From Clostridia bacterium (GTDB lineage: Bacteria > Bacillota_A > Clostridia > Christensenellales > Aristaeellaceae): a stretch of DNA of 39,056 bases. The position numbers and the translations under genes were made by a program. The DNA lies in NCBI GenBank assembly GCA_017620455.1, contig JAFZQK010000057.1, positions 1 to 39,056 of the forward strand, given 5' to 3'. Below are positions 14,813 to 22,689 of the stretch, one piece after another; position 1 is the stretch's first letter, and each line of letters starts with the position of its first letter. The notes under the pieces are model-generated. The model was not told the DNA's origin, made no database searches, and worked only from the letters and a program-made list of their open reading frames with translations.

Positions 14813-15516
14813 AGGGCAATTACCTCTCCCACCTGCACGGCGCGGGCGTCCGGGAAAACCGCACGGGCTTCTTTTTCCAGGGAAGACGCGTCATGCCGCA
14901 CCGGAAGATGGGTGAGCAGCAGCCTTTTCGCCTTCGCCTCCAGCGCCAGCCTTGCCGCCCCCGCCGCGCTCAGATGGGGCTTCTGCGCCGTCCATTCGCT
15001 TTCCAGGAACGCCGCGTCCGCCAGCAGCACGTCCGCGTCCCGGGCAAAATCCGCAAGCCCCGGGCAGGTATTCGTATCCCCGGTGAACACCAGCGTCTTT
15101 TCCCCGTCCGTGATCTTGAGGGCCCGGCAGGGCACCGGATGCCGCACCGGGAACGCGGCGACGGTCAGCCCCCCGATCTGTAATTCTTCGGGATAGGGCG
15201 ACACCCGGTAGGCGCTTTCCTCCAGAACAGACCGGAGTTTGGATTGATCCTCCCCGGGCAGATACAGCGGCAGCTCCTTCCCGGCGATTTCCAGATAATA
15301 CCGCATCACCAGCAGGTCCGCCGCGTGGTCGAAATGCAGATGGGACAAAAGGATCCCCGTCAGGGACGCCGGATCGCATTTCTGCATCAGCCGGCCCATC
15401 ACGCCGCTGCCGCAGTCCATCAGCAGCCTTGTTTCTCCGCTTTCCACCAGATAGCCGCTGGTGGCGCCTCCGGCGCAGGGATAAGGCCCGTGGCATCCAA
15501 GCACATGTACGCGCAT
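14809..15516 (-). CDS. YhfI-like MBL-fold metal-dependent hydrolase
   Basis: The 235-residue soluble metallo-beta-lactamase-fold protein resembles B. subtilis YhfI and, more distantly, RNase Z. It starts MRVHVLGCHGPYPCAGGATSGYL, has the dimetal motif SHLHFDH (His59, His61, Asp63, His64), a downstream FPVRHPVPC histidine, VFTGDTNTC with the bridging Asp, and a final LTHLPVR histidine. It lacks the long exosite arm of tRNA-processing RNase Z, so a phosphodiesterase or unknown hydrolase role is likelier. Its ribosome site (AAAGGGG) lies in the 14-base gap after walJ. Its stop overlaps the GTG start of comEC. Confidence 0.85.
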   Translation of the reverse strand: MRVHVLGCHGPYPCAGGATSGYLVESGETRLLMDCGSGVMGRLMQKCDPASLTGILLSHLHFDHAADLLVMRYYLEIAGKELPLYLPGEDQSKLRSVLEESAYRVSPYPEELQIGGLTVAAFPVRHPVPCRALKITDGEKTLVFTGDTNTCPGLADFARDADVLLADAAFLESEWTAQKPHLSAAGAARLALEAKAKRLLLTHLPVRHDASSLEKEARAVFPDARAVQVGEVIAL

Positions 15517-15530
15517 ACTTTTGATCCCCT

Positions 15531-16334
15531 TTACGTTCCGATCTCAAATTTCCGGCTCACCCGGTCCCGCCAGGCGACGCCCAGGCCGATATCCTCGTTG
15601 AGCCGCACGCCCGCCCGGGACAGCCGATGCACCGCCGTATCCAGCGCCAGCTCCGGCGTGTTGTTTTCCCCGCTCAGGTGCCCCAGCAGCACCTGCCGCA
15701 CCCCGGTTTCGTACAGCGCAAGCAGCGCCTCGGCGCTGTCGTCGTTGGAAAGATGCCCGCGGCTGCCCAGGATGCGCTGCTTGAGCTGCAGGGGATAATG
15801 GGGATTGCGCCGCAGCATGTCCGGATCGTGATTGCTTTCCAGCAGCAGCACTTCGGCGCCTGCCAGGGTCCTGAGGATCTGCTTGGTCATGTGCCCGATG
15901 TCCGTGGCCGTGGCCACGCTGTGGGCCGCGCAGAACACCCGGTAGCCCACCGGCTCCGCGGCGTCGTGGGGAATGGCGAAGGGCAGCAGGGCCAGATCGC
16001 CGATGTAAAAATCCTCGCCGGTCTGCACGATCCTGCGGCAGCCGGGCGGAATATCCCCCACGCTGCGGGCCATGCCGTTCCAGGTGCCTTCGTTGGCGTA
16101 CACGGGGATATGGTATTTCCGGCTCAGGATGCCCACGCCCTTGACGTGGTCGCTGTGCTCGTGGGTCACGGCGATGCCGCTGAGCATTTCCGGCAGCACG
16201 CCGATTTCCCTCAGCGCGTTTTCGATGCTGCGCCCGGCCATGCCGGCGTCGATCAGGATGCGGGTGTCCCCTCCGGAGATATACAGCGCGTTGCCGCTGC
16301 TGCCGCTGAACAGCGGACAGAATGTCAGTTTCAT
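15531..16334 (-). CDS. walJ: MBL-fold protein WalJ (YycJ/VicX)
   Basis: This 267-residue MBL-fold protein is of the WalJ/YycJ type, usually encoded with the WalKR wall-homeostasis system and linked to coordination of division and DNA replication. It opens MKLTFCPLFSGSSGNALYI, the family hallmark, followed by ILIDAGMAGRSIENAL, the metal motif THEHSDHVKG (His58, His60, Asp62, His63), and LESNHDPDML then GSRGHLSNDD. Here walK and walR are absent and the gene instead heads the comEC-holA-rsmG group. An open frame continues upstream of the ATG at 16332-16334, but the promoter -10 lies in it at 16374, and GGAAAGG precedes this ATG. Confidence 0.9.
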   Translation of the reverse strand: MKLTFCPLFSGSSGNALYISGGDTRILIDAGMAGRSIENALREIGVLPEMLSGIAVTHEHSDHVKGVGILSRKYHIPVYANEGTWNGMARSVGDIPPGCRRIVQTGEDFYIGDLALLPFAIPHDAAEPVGYRVFCAAHSVATATDIGHMTKQILRTLAGAEVLLLESNHDPDMLRRNPHYPLQLKQRILGSRGHLSNDDSAEALLALYETGVRQVLLGHLSGENNTPELALDTAVHRLSRAGVRLNEDIGLGVAWRDRVSRKFEIGT

Positions 16335-16373
16335 GCCTGCGCCTTTCCGATCATCAAAGCAGATTTCCCCTTC

Positions 16374-16402
16374 ATTATAATCAAATCCGCATTTTTTGGC
16401 AA
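16374..16402 (-). promoter_or_regulatory. SigA promoter of the walJ-comEC-holA-rsmG operon
   Basis: On the minus strand there is TTGCCA (16397-16402), a 17-bp spacer and consensus TATAAT (16374-16379). It starts right after the comF stop codon. Confidence 0.8.
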
Positions 16403-16408
16403 GGCGCG

Positions 16409-17149
16409 TTACTTGCTTCTGCGGTATACCACCGCCGAAACCGCCAGGCAGACCTTCGCCGCCCCGGCCTCTTTCAGCGCCCGGGCGCAGTCCGCGGCGG
16501 TGCTGCCGCTGGTGCGCACGTCGTCCACCAGCAGTATCCGCTTTCCCGTCAGGTCTTCTCCGCAGGAAAAGGCCCCCGCCACGTTCTTCTGCCTTCTGCG
16601 GGCCGGCATCCTGCTCTGGGGCCTTAAGTACCGGTCCCGCCGCAGCGCTTCCCGGACGGGGATGCCCGTCCGGAGCGAGATTTCCCCGCACAGCAGCAGC
16701 GCCTGGTTGAACCCCCGCCGCCGCAGCCTGCGCGGATGCAGCGGCACGGGCACGATCCAGTCAAAATCCGTATCCCGCAGGGCATCCGCCGTTTCCCGCC
16801 CCAGCAGCGCCCCCGCCTCGCCGCAGGAATGAAATTTGAACGCGTGCACCAGCCGACGCGCCTCCGCCTGATACCGGTACGGAGCGTACACGGCCCCGAT
16901 ATCCCGCATGGCGGGGGATTTGCAGAAGGCGCAGCCTTCCCCTTTTTTCACCGGCGACAGGCACTTTTCGCAGGCCGAGGCCGGCACCCGCAGCTTTTCC
17001 AGATTGTCCCTGCACGTTTCGCACAGGCAGTCCTCCGTTTCCGCCCGCCGGGGATCGCCGCAGCACAGGCAGCAGGCGCCTCGGGGAAACAGCCCTTCCG
17101 CCGTCCAGACGCCGATCCGCCGGAGCATCCTTCTCATCCCGCCGCCCAT
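16409..17149 (-). CDS. comF: ComF family phosphoribosyltransferase-like protein
   Basis: This 246-residue cytoplasmic protein is required for DNA uptake in competent bacteria and links ComEC to the DNA-processing helicase. The N-terminal zinc-binding region has clustered cysteines (Cys26-30, 41-46, then Cys60, 63, 73, 76). The C-terminal phosphoribosyltransferase fold contains VPVPLHPRRLRRRGFNQALLL and the PRPP loop ILLVDDVRTSGSTA (about 205-218). The start is taken at 17149, ten bases after AGGGGAG; Met5 (17137) is an alternative. It has its own promoter and is followed at once by the walJ promoter. Confidence 0.9.
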   Translation of the reverse strand: MGGGMRRMLRRIGVWTAEGLFPRGACCLCCGDPRRAETEDCLCETCRDNLEKLRVPASACEKCLSPVKKGEGCAFCKSPAMRDIGAVYAPYRYQAEARRLVHAFKFHSCGEAGALLGRETADALRDTDFDWIVPVPLHPRRLRRRGFNQALLLCGEISLRTGIPVREALRRDRYLRPQSRMPARRRQKNVAGAFSCGEDLTGKRILLVDDVRTSGSTAADCARALKEAGAAKVCLAVSAVVYRRSK

Positions 17150-17172
17150 TTTTTCTCAACTCCCCTGCCAGG

Positions 17173-17201
17173 ATTATAGCACCCCGCAGCAAATCTGTAA
17201 A
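17173..17201 (-). promoter_or_regulatory. SigA promoter of comF
   Basis: On the minus strand there is TTTACA (17196-17201), a 17-bp spacer and TATAAT (17173-17178). It is divergent from the gntR promoter 48 bp away. Confidence 0.75.
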
Positions 17202-17248
17202 TTCCGGCAAATCGCGCAGGAAACGCACGGTATTCCGGTCATTTTTTC

Positions 17249-17277
17249 TTGACACCGAAGTACAAAAAATGTACAAT
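17249..17277 (+). promoter_or_regulatory. SigA promoter of the gntR-pepF-ABC operon
   Basis: TTGACA (17249-17254), a 17-bp spacer and TACAAT (17272-17277). It is the only recognisable promoter for the eight genes up to 27243. Confidence 0.82.
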
Positions 17278-17290
17278 AAATTGTATACAA
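17260..17290 (+). promoter_or_regulatory. Two dyads in the gntR promoter, probable GntR operators
   Basis: GTACA-N5-TGTAC (17260-17274) spans the spacer and reaches into the -10. The perfect palindrome TTGTATACAA (17281-17290) lies at the start of the transcript. The second has the T-x-GT-n-AC-x-A form typical of FadR-type GntR operators. Their position fits autorepression by the adjacent regulator; that it binds here is an inference. Confidence 0.68.
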
Positions 17291-17311
17291 CCAAGGATGA
17301 GGAGGATGTTC

Positions 17312-17992
17312 ATGGCTTATCAGACCTTTGATCCCGGCCTGGAAAACCGCCCGATCCGGGACATTGCCTATGAGCAGCTCAAGCACGCCATTATCACCGG
17401 CCAGATCCCCGCCGGCAGCCGCATCGTGGAAACGGTGTACGCGGATCAGCTGCACATCAGCCGCACCCCCCTGCGGGAGGCGCTGCGCAAGCTGGAGCGG
17501 GACGGCCTGGTGGAATACGTGCTGCACCGGGGCGTGGTGGTCCGCGCCTTCACCATCGACGATATCGACGAGATCTTCACCATCCGCAACGCCATGATGA
17601 TGCTGATCCTGCCCTCCGTGGTGGAAAACGTGACGGACGGGGCGCTCAGCCGGCTGCGGGAGATCCTTAAGGACATGGACGTGGCCCAGGAAAAGGCCGA
17701 CGCGGACGCGCTGGCGGTGCTGAACCGGGAATTCCACGGCAGCATCGAGCATCTGTCCGACAAGCTGCGCATCCTGCGGGTCATCGACAGCCAGGAGGAA
17801 TACATCAAGCGCTTCTCCGCCCTGGCCATCGCCAGCGTGGTGCGCCGCTCCAACGCCCACCAGGAGCACCATCAGATGGTGGCGCTGCTGGAAAGCCGGG
17901 ATCTGGAAGGCCTCAAGAAACTGATGCACCATCACCTGGAGGAAAGCAAGGAAACCTGCCTTGCCGCCGTCCGAGAAAAGCATTACGGCTGA
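17312..17992 (+). CDS. GntR family regulator, FadR subfamily (FCD domain)
   Basis: This 226-residue transcription factor has an N-terminal winged helix (about 8-75), with IRDIAYEQLKHAIITGQIPAG and LHISRTPLREALRKLERDGLVEY, and a C-terminal all-helical FCD effector domain (about 85-215) that normally binds a carboxylate or amino-acid ligand through a metal. Potential ligand residues are His in NREFHGSIE, His in QEHHQMV and the HHHLEES stretch near the C-terminus. ATG 17312 is chosen because GGAGG (17301-17305) is six bases upstream; an in-frame ATG six bases earlier is too close to that site. It is first in the operon and probably controls it through the promoter dyads. The ligand is unknown. 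Confidence 0.9.
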   Translation: MAYQTFDPGLENRPIRDIAYEQLKHAIITGQIPAGSRIVETVYADQLHISRTPLREALRKLERDGLVEYVLHRGVVVRAFTIDDIDEIFTIRNAMMMLILPSVVENVTDGALSRLREILKDMDVAQEKADADALAVLNREFHGSIEHLSDKLRILRVIDSQEEYIKRFSALAIASVVRRSNAHQEHHQMVALLESRDLEGLKKLMHHHLEESKETCLAAVREKHYG

Positions 17993-18004
17993 CGGGAGGA
18001 CCGT

Positions 18005-19771
18005 ATGGAAAGCACGTGGGATCTGTCCGTTCTGTACCGGGGGTTTGACGACCCGGAAATCGAAAAGGATTTTGCCCGCCTGAAGGAATGCTGCGGGAAA
18101 ATGAAAGCCGTCTTTGCCGGCGATCCCCTCCGGGCGCTGGAGAACGCCGTGGACGTCATGGAGGAAATCTATCGCCTTTCGGATTCCCTGGGCAGCTTCG
18201 CCGGCCTCACCCTGGCCGCCGACGCCGCCTGCGAGCCCGCCCAGCAGCTCATGGACCGGCTGATGGTCTTTTCCGTGCAGATTTCTCTGGTCTCCTCGGA
18301 AATGACCCGTTATATCGGCGGGATCAAGGATCTGGAAAGCCTGATCGCCGGCAGCGAAAAGCTGCGCCGGGTGGATTTCATGCTGCGCCGCAGCCGGGAG
18401 GAAGCCCGCCATCTGATGGCCCCGGAGATCGAGGAATGGATGCTGAAAATGTCCCTGTCCGGGGGCGAAGCGTTCTCCACCCTCCGGGACAAGCTGGACG
18501 CCACGCTGACCGTGGATTACCGGGGCGAAACGCTGCCCCTTTCCGCCGTCCGCAGCAAGGCCTACGACCCCGATCCCCAGGTGCGCAAGGACGCCTACAA
18601 GGCGGAAATCGCCGCCTACCCCAAAATCGAGATCCCCATGGCCGCCTGCCTGAACGGCGTCAAGGGCGAAGCGCTGACCATGGCCGAGGCCATGCACTTT
18701 GATTCCGTGCTGGACCGGTCCCTCTTCAACAACAACATGGACCGGGAGACCCTGGACGCCATGCTCGGCGCCATCCGGGAATCCCTGCCGGCCTTCCGGC
18801 GCTATCTGCGCAAAAAGGGCGAGATTCTGGGCCACAAAAACGGCCTGCCCTTCTACGATCTGTTCGCCCCCGTCGCCCCGAAGGGCTATACTCCGAAAAC
18901 CTACACCATCGAAGAAGCCCGGGAAAAGCTGCTTTGCGAAATGGGCAAGTTCACCCCGGACATGGCGGCTTTCATGGATCACGCCTTCCGGAACCGCTGG
19001 ATCGACGTCTATCCCCGGGAGGGCAAAAGCGGCGGGGCGTTCTGCGCCGGGCTGCACCACCTGGACCAGAGCCGGGTGCTCACCAATTTCGCCGGGTCCT
19101 TCTCCGACGTGAGCACCCTGGCCCACGAACTGGGCCACGCCTGGCACAACCGCTGCATGGCCGGCCTGCCCGCCTGCATGACCGGCACTCCCATGCCCCT
19201 GGCGGAGACCGCTTCCATCTTCAACGAAACGCTGCTGGCGGAAGCCGCCATGGCCCAGGCCGGGAAGGAAGAGCAGTTCTCCCTGCTGGAAGGCCGCCTC
19301 ATGGAGATCACCCAGGTGATCGTGGATATTTACAGCCGGTATCTGTTTGAATCCGCCGTGATCGAACGGCGGAAGGAGCGCACCCTGTCCGTTTCGGAGC
19401 TTAAGCAGCTGATGCTGGACGCCCAGGAGCAGAGCTACGGCGACGGCCTGGACCCGGAGATCCGCCATCCCTATATGTGGGCCTGCAAGAGCCACTATTA
19501 CAGCCCGGGCTACGCCTTTTACAATTTCCCCTACGCCTTCGGCCAGCTTTTCGGCCAGGGCATGTATGAAAAATACCGCGTCCAGGGCGCCGCGTTCGTG
19601 CCCAGATACAATCAGCTGCTGCGTTCCTGCGGCTCCATGCCGGTGCGGGACGTGGCGATGCAGATGGACATCGACGTGGGCAGCGTTTCCTTCTGGCGGG
19701 AAGCGCTTGCCGGCTACGAAAAGGAAATCGACCGGTTCATCGCCCTGGCGGATGAGCTGATGCCCCAATAA
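18005..19771 (+). CDS. M3 family oligoendopeptidase (PepF-like)
   Basis: This 588-residue zinc metallopeptidase cuts short peptides in the cytoplasm. The zinc motif HELGHAWH (His374, Glu375, His378) is followed by the third ligand Glu401 in ETASIFNE. The N-terminal helical PepF domain and the conserved GKSGGAFCAGL segment (about 340-350) and HYYSPGYAFYNFPYAFGQLF near residue 500 are present, which is typical of the M3B/PepF clade. The FCAG form and length of about 590 fit clostridial members. A GGGAGG site precedes the ATG, 12 bases after gntR. In this operon it would supply amino acids to the aminotransferase or remove internal peptides. Confidence 0.93.
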   Translation: MESTWDLSVLYRGFDDPEIEKDFARLKECCGKMKAVFAGDPLRALENAVDVMEEIYRLSDSLGSFAGLTLAADAACEPAQQLMDRLMVFSVQISLVSSEMTRYIGGIKDLESLIAGSEKLRRVDFMLRRSREEARHLMAPEIEEWMLKMSLSGGEAFSTLRDKLDATLTVDYRGETLPLSAVRSKAYDPDPQVRKDAYKAEIAAYPKIEIPMAACLNGVKGEALTMAEAMHFDSVLDRSLFNNNMDRETLDAMLGAIRESLPAFRRYLRKKGEILGHKNGLPFYDLFAPVAPKGYTPKTYTIEEAREKLLCEMGKFTPDMAAFMDHAFRNRWIDVYPREGKSGGAFCAGLHHLDQSRVLTNFAGSFSDVSTLAHELGHAWHNRCMAGLPACMTGTPMPLAETASIFNETLLAEAAMAQAGKEEQFSLLEGRLMEITQVIVDIYSRYLFESAVIERRKERTLSVSELKQLMLDAQEQSYGDGLDPEIRHPYMWACKSHYYSPGYAFYNFPYAFGQLFGQGMYEKYRVQGAAFVPRYNQLLRSCGSMPVRDVAMQMDIDVGSVSFWREALAGYEKEIDRFIALADELMPQ

Positions 19772-19790
19772 ACGCAAAGGAGATTCGTTT

Positions 19791-20282
19791 ATGCAGTCTT
19801 TGAAAGCGCAGATCCTGGAGATCCTCAGCGAGGATTGCCGCACGCCCCTGGAGCGCATCGCCGTAATGACCGGGGCGGAAATGGAAAAGGTGGCCCAGGC
19901 CATCGACGAGCTGGAGCGCGACCGGGTGATATTGCAGTACTCCCCCGTCATCAACTGGGACCGGACGGACCGGGAGCGGGTGGAGGCCATGATCGAGGTG
20001 AGGGTGACCCCCCAGCGGGACATGGGCTTCGACGCCATCGCGGGCCGGATCTACCGCTTCCAGGAGGTCAAAAGCGTGTTCCTCATGAGCGGCAGCTACG
20101 ACCTGCTGGTGCTGGTGGAGGCCCGGACGCTGAAGGAACTGGCCCTGTTCGTTTCCGAAAAGCTCAGCCCCCTGGAATCCGTCACCGGCACGTCCACCAG
20201 TTTCGTCCTCAAGCGCTATAAGCAGGACGGCGTGATTTTCGTGGGCGAAAGCACGGACAAGAGATTGGCGGTGTCGCCGTGA
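19791..20282 (+). CDS. Lrp/AsnC family transcriptional regulator
   Basis: A 163-residue feast/famine regulator. The N-terminal helix-turn-helix (about 5-50) reads AQILEILSEDCRTPLERIAVMTG and the C-terminal RAM domain (about 65-145) reads EAMIEVRVTPQRDMGFDAIA and SVFLMSGSYDLLVLVEA, where amino acids bind between subunits. It lies 19 bases after pepF, and its TGA overlaps the GTG of the aminotransferase by four bases. The fixed Lrp-aminotransferase pairing is common in Firmicutes and suggests it senses the substrate or product of that enzyme. It is the second regulator in one operon, which is unusual. Confidence 0.9.
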   Translation: MQSLKAQILEILSEDCRTPLERIAVMTGAEMEKVAQAIDELERDRVILQYSPVINWDRTDRERVEAMIEVRVTPQRDMGFDAIAGRIYRFQEVKSVFLMSGSYDLLVLVEARTLKELALFVSEKLSPLESVTGTSTSFVLKRYKQDGVIFVGESTDKRLAVSP

Positions 20283-21451
20283 GCGAGCGTTTTGTCAGCC
20301 CCCGGGTGGCCCAGGTGCCCCCCAGCGGCATCCGGCGGTTTTTCGATATCGCCGGCACCATGAAGGACGCCATTTCCCTGGGCGTGGGCGAGCCGGATTT
20401 CGTGACGCCCTACCACATCCGTTCCGCCGCCATCGACAGCCTGCTGGACGGGGAAACCCAGTATACCCCCAACCGGGGCCTGCTGTCCCTGCGGAAGGAG
20501 ATCGCCGAATACCTGCGCCTCCGTTTCGGGGTATCCTACGATCCGGAAAAGGAGATCCTGGTCACCGTGGGGGCCAGCGAGGCCATCGACCTGGCGCTGC
20601 GGGTCAGCCTCCGCCCCGGGGACGAGGTGATCCTGCCGGACCCCGGTTACGTGAGTTACGCGCCCTGTGTAACCCTGGCGGGCGGCACTCCGGTGCCCGT
20701 GCCCACCCGGGCGGAGGACGAATTCCGCATCACCGCGGCCGAGATCGACGCCGCGGCCACTCCCCGCACCCGGGCGCTGATCCTGCCCTATCCCAACAAT
20801 CCCACCGGCGCGGTGATGACCCGGGAAGAGCTGCTGAAAATCGCGAAGGTGGCCCGGGACCGGGATCTGCTGGTCATCAGCGACGAAATCTACGCGGAGC
20901 TCACCTATGACGGGGAAAAGATCGCCTTCTCCTCCCTGCCCGGCATGATGGAGCGCACGGTGCTCATCAACGGCTTCTCGAAAGCCTTCGCCATGACGGG
21001 CTGGCGCCTTGGCTACGCCTGCGGGCCGGAAGCGATCCTGTCCCAGATGAACAAGATCCACCAGTACGCCATCATGTGCGCCCCCCGTCAGGCCCAGGTG
21101 GCCGGGGTGCAGGCCCTGAAAAAGAACCGCGAGAACGGCTACGAGGACGTGGAAACCATGCGCCGCAGCTATGACCGGCGGCGGCGGGTGATGCTGGACG
21201 CTTTCCGGAAAATGGGGCTCTCCTGCTTTGAGCCCCGGGGCGCGTTTTACTGCTTCCCCTCCATCCGGGAAACCGGCCTCACCAGCGAGGAATTCTGCAC
21301 CCGTCTGCTGAAGGAGCACAGGGTGGTCTGCGTGCCCGGGGACGCCTTCGGCGCGTCCGGCCAGGGGCACATCCGCTGCTGCTACGCCACCGACATGCAC
21401 AAAATGCTGGAAGCCTTTTCCCGGATGGAGCAGTTCATCCGCACATTGTAA
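20279..21451 (+). CDS. PLP-dependent class I/II aminotransferase
   Basis: This 390-residue cytoplasmic enzyme moves an amino group between an amino acid and a 2-oxo acid. It is of the aspartate-aminotransferase Igamma type (PatA/AraT-like). Visible features are GVGEPDF and TQYTPNRGLLSLRKEI in the N-terminal part, YPNNPTGAVM, SDEIYAELTY with the PLP-ring Asp, and GFSKAFAMTGWRLGY with Schiff-base Lys235; the substrate-carboxylate Arg lies in the final GHIRCCYA. The start is GTG, overlapping the lrp stop (GTGA). Coupling to an Lrp regulator and a peptidase suggests amino-acid catabolism, but substrate specificity cannot be read here. Confidence 0.92.
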   Translation: MSERFVSPRVAQVPPSGIRRFFDIAGTMKDAISLGVGEPDFVTPYHIRSAAIDSLLDGETQYTPNRGLLSLRKEIAEYLRLRFGVSYDPEKEILVTVGASEAIDLALRVSLRPGDEVILPDPGYVSYAPCVTLAGGTPVPVPTRAEDEFRITAAEIDAAATPRTRALILPYPNNPTGAVMTREELLKIAKVARDRDLLVISDEIYAELTYDGEKIAFSSLPGMMERTVLINGFSKAFAMTGWRLGYACGPEAILSQMNKIHQYAIMCAPRQAQVAGVQALKKNRENGYEDVETMRRSYDRRRRVMLDAFRKMGLSCFEPRGAFYCFPSIRETGLTSEEFCTRLLKEHRVVCVPGDAFGASGQGHIRCCYATDMHKMLEAFSRMEQFIRTL

Positions 21452-21466
21452 ACGCAGGAGGACGCC

Positions 21467-22657
21467 ATGCGCAGATTCTGGACCTTATTCGTCGCTCTGA
21501 TCCTGGCCGCATCGCTGTGCGCCGTTTTCGTGCAGGCGGAGGATACGGAAGAAGAGATCTCCCTCCACGCCCTGGAGCACGCGCCCACCCCGACGCCGGA
21601 CCCCAACGCCACCCCCGGCCCCACCGCAGTGCCGCCGCCCACCCCGGAGCCCGTGCTCCAGGCCGACGGCAGCATTGAAATCACCATCACCGCCGTGGGC
21701 GACGTCACCATCGGCTGGGACGTGGAGCACGAGCGCCAGGGAAACGGCCTGTTCGACAAGGAGCTCAAGCGCCAAGGCGGCGACCCGAATTTCATTTTCC
21801 GCAATGTAAAGGATATTTTTTCCGCCGACGATCTGACCATCGCCAATTTCGAGGGCGTTCTGGCCGACGATACCGTCACCGTCCGCAAAAAGGGCAACAA
21901 CCACTTCCGCTTCGTGGGCGATCCCGCCTACGCCCAAGTGCTCCTTCCCAACGGCGTGGAAGCCGTCACCATGGAAAACAACCACATCGCCGATTTCGGC
22001 CAGGCGGGCATCCAGTCCACGGCGAACGCCATTGAAAGCGCCGGGGTGGTCTGGGCCAACAAGGACCACATGGGGGTTTTTGAGACCCAGGGCTTCCGCA
22101 TCGGCCTGCTGGCCTACTGCATGGTGGAGCCCCTCAATTCCAGCGAAAACCCCGACGAGCTGCGGGAAACCGCCGTCAGGGACATTGCCGCCGCCCGGGA
22201 AACCTGCGATCTGGTCATCGTCAGCTTCCATTGGGGCAAGGAAAAGGATTATTCGCCCCGGGATTACCAGATCATGCTGGGCCACGCCGCCGTGGACGCG
22301 GGGGCGGATCTGGTGCTGGGCCATCACAGCCACCGCATCAATCCCATCGAGTGCTACAACGGCAAATACATCGTCTATTCCCTGGCCAACTGCTCCTTCG
22401 CCGGCAACAACAAGCCCGACGATATGTTCACCTACATTTTCCAGACCCGTTTCCGCCTCAAGGACGGGGAGATCGTGGGCAATCCCTTCCGCATCATTCC
22501 CTGCCGCATCTCCTCGCGCAAGGACTACAACGATTTCATCATCACCCCGCTGACGGACGCTTCCAACATCAACACCGTCATGCTTTCCCTCACCAACAGG
22601 GAAAACACCAAAAAGCTGCCCGACGCCATGAAGGAATACCCCATGGAATGGCAGTGA
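21467..22657 (+). CDS. Secreted CapA/PgsA-like metallophosphatase
   Basis: This 396-residue protein has a signal peptide (about 1-24, cleavage near VQA), a proline/threonine-rich spacer (about 40-63) and a CapA/PGA_cap domain of the calcineurin-like fold. Metal-site motifs are AVGDVTIGWD, IANFEGVL, TMENNHIADFG, VSFHWGKEKD and LGHHSHRINPIE. CapA proteins take part in poly-gamma-glutamate capsule formation or its breakdown, but no pgsB or pgsC homologue is here, so a capsule role is doubtful. It could act on wall polymers or extracellular peptides. GGAGGA precedes the ATG and the gene follows the aminotransferase by 15 bases. The signal sequence has no lipobox. Confidence 0.9.
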   Translation: MRRFWTLFVALILAASLCAVFVQAEDTEEEISLHALEHAPTPTPDPNATPGPTAVPPPTPEPVLQADGSIEITITAVGDVTIGWDVEHERQGNGLFDKELKRQGGDPNFIFRNVKDIFSADDLTIANFEGVLADDTVTVRKKGNNHFRFVGDPAYAQVLLPNGVEAVTMENNHIADFGQAGIQSTANAIESAGVVWANKDHMGVFETQGFRIGLLAYCMVEPLNSSENPDELRETAVRDIAAARETCDLVIVSFHWGKEKDYSPRDYQIMLGHAAVDAGADLVLGHHSHRINPIECYNGKYIVYSLANCSFAGNNKPDDMFTYIFQTRFRLKDGEIVGNPFRIIPCRISSRKDYNDFIITPLTDASNINTVMLSLTNRENTKKLPDAMKEYPMEWQ

Positions 22658-22689
22658 ACCGCCAATAATATTGCAAAGGATGATCCCCG

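Noticed and set aside
12902..15196. A 764-codon plus-strand open frame over comEC
   Set aside because: It is Gln/Arg/Pro-rich with no domain and lies antisense to a clear ComEC.
17174..20038. A 954-codon minus-strand open frame over gntR and pepF
   Set aside because: The plus-strand frames encode recognisable proteins with conserved motifs; the antisense translation has none.
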